DNA of 64,000 nt from G965220305 sp965220305 (GTDB lineage: Bacteria; Chloroflexota; Dehalococcoidia; Lucifugimonadales; UBA3495): contig OZ244817.1 in NCBI GenBank assembly GCA_965220305.1, positions 682,001-746,000 of the forward strand, given 5' to 3'. A program made the translations under genes and the position numbers. The stretch's first letter is position 1. Each line of letters starts with the position of its first letter. This document shows, piece by piece, positions 63,764-64,000 of the stretch. The notes beneath the pieces are model-generated. The model saw only the letters and a list, made by a program, of their open reading frames with translations, had not been told where the DNA came from and did not search any database.

Positions 63764-64000
63764 GGGACCGGGGCCAGAGCATTTTTTCTCTCTATATATA
63801 GGGACCGTTTCAGGAAAACCGAACTTGAAGTTTCAAATTGAGGCTACTCGGCTACTCAACTGCCCTGTTTTTTAATTTTATTCTGATTTTTTCGTATCTG
63901 AAATCCCCTGTTTCAGAACAAAAACCGGAGTAGTCATTACCCCCAAAATGACTACTCTGGGCTATTCAGGCTACTCATGACGAAGAACCGCGCGTATCTG
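63764..64000. other. AT-rich region with inverted repeat and GCTACTC words
   Basis: No gene. GAGTAGTCATT (63928-63938) pairs with AATGACTACTC (63947-63957) across an 8-nt loop. GGCTACTC or GGCTATTC words recur at about 63842, 63850, 63959 and 63969. T-rich tract at 63869-63894. Confidence 0.55.

Noticed and set aside
1..64000. tRNA or rRNA genes
   Set aside because: I found no T-arm (GGTTCGA-type) plus acceptor pairing and no rRNA-like segment on reading both strands by eye; a covariance search could still find a tRNA.

Overview
The window looks like a high-GC bacterial chromosome segment, most likely from Chloroflexota of the SAR202/Dehalococcoidia kind. This is inferred from gene content: paired family III CoA-transferases, LLM-class F420/flavin monooxygenases, a two-domain MaoC/FAS1-like dehydratase, an AMP-forming acyl-CoA ligase and a xanthine-dehydrogenase-type molybdoenzyme. 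No rRNA, tRNA or CRISPR array was seen, so the taxonomy is an inference.

1-17.1 kb is an intact catabolic region. It holds a membrane PQQ-propeller protein (cut by the window start), two CoA-transferases, a hydratase, a CinA-type amidase, two LLM oxidoreductases, an amidohydrolase, an acyl-CoA synthetase, an MFS transporter, a large alpha/beta hydrolase, a double VOC protein and a small alpha/beta hydrolase. None shows a frameshift. Together they suit uptake, oxidation, CoA activation and hydration of organic acids or esters.

17.1-35 kb is a graveyard of mobile elements. An intact IS982-family element abuts a broken GHKL (MORC/paraMORC-like) ATPase and the start of its partner gene. An IS110-family element with a ~260 bp non-coding leader follows. 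Then come a one-chain histidine kinase/receiver/winged-helix regulator, plsY, an IS3 remnant, an IS4-like element with 16-bp ends, a membrane protein with an in-frame TAG, a HEPN pair (also with a TAG), a membrane-anchored dUTPase/dCTP-deaminase-fold protein, a 1109-bp IS, an Uma2 nuclease pseudogene and a stump of typA. An intact xanthine dehydrogenase large subunit (35.2-37.4 kb) is an island of apparently core chromosome.

38-63.8 kb, all genes on the + strand except transposases, looks like a decaying integrated replicon or large mobile element. It carries a full DnaE polymerase and DnaN clamp, the C-terminal half of MutL, a truncated Cas3, a radical SAM protein, a PAC2 protein, an ATP-grasp-like protein and many small membrane or zinc-binding genes with strong ribosome-binding sites. 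Many small genes carry single frameshifts while dnaE, dnaN, the radical SAM gene and the PAC2 gene are open. Insertion sequences have cut several genes: IS982 copy 2 (itself carrying a nested IS630) joins the 5' part of cas3 to the 3' part of mutL; a second 1109-bp IS splits a small gene with a 5-bp target duplication; and a 184-bp MITE with the same ends as the IS4-like element at 26.2 kb splits the ATP-grasp-like gene with an 11-bp duplication, so the ancestral reading frame can be restored by eye. Degenerate direct repeats, a 9-bp satellite and an AT-rich repeat field at 52.1-52.6 kb add to this picture.
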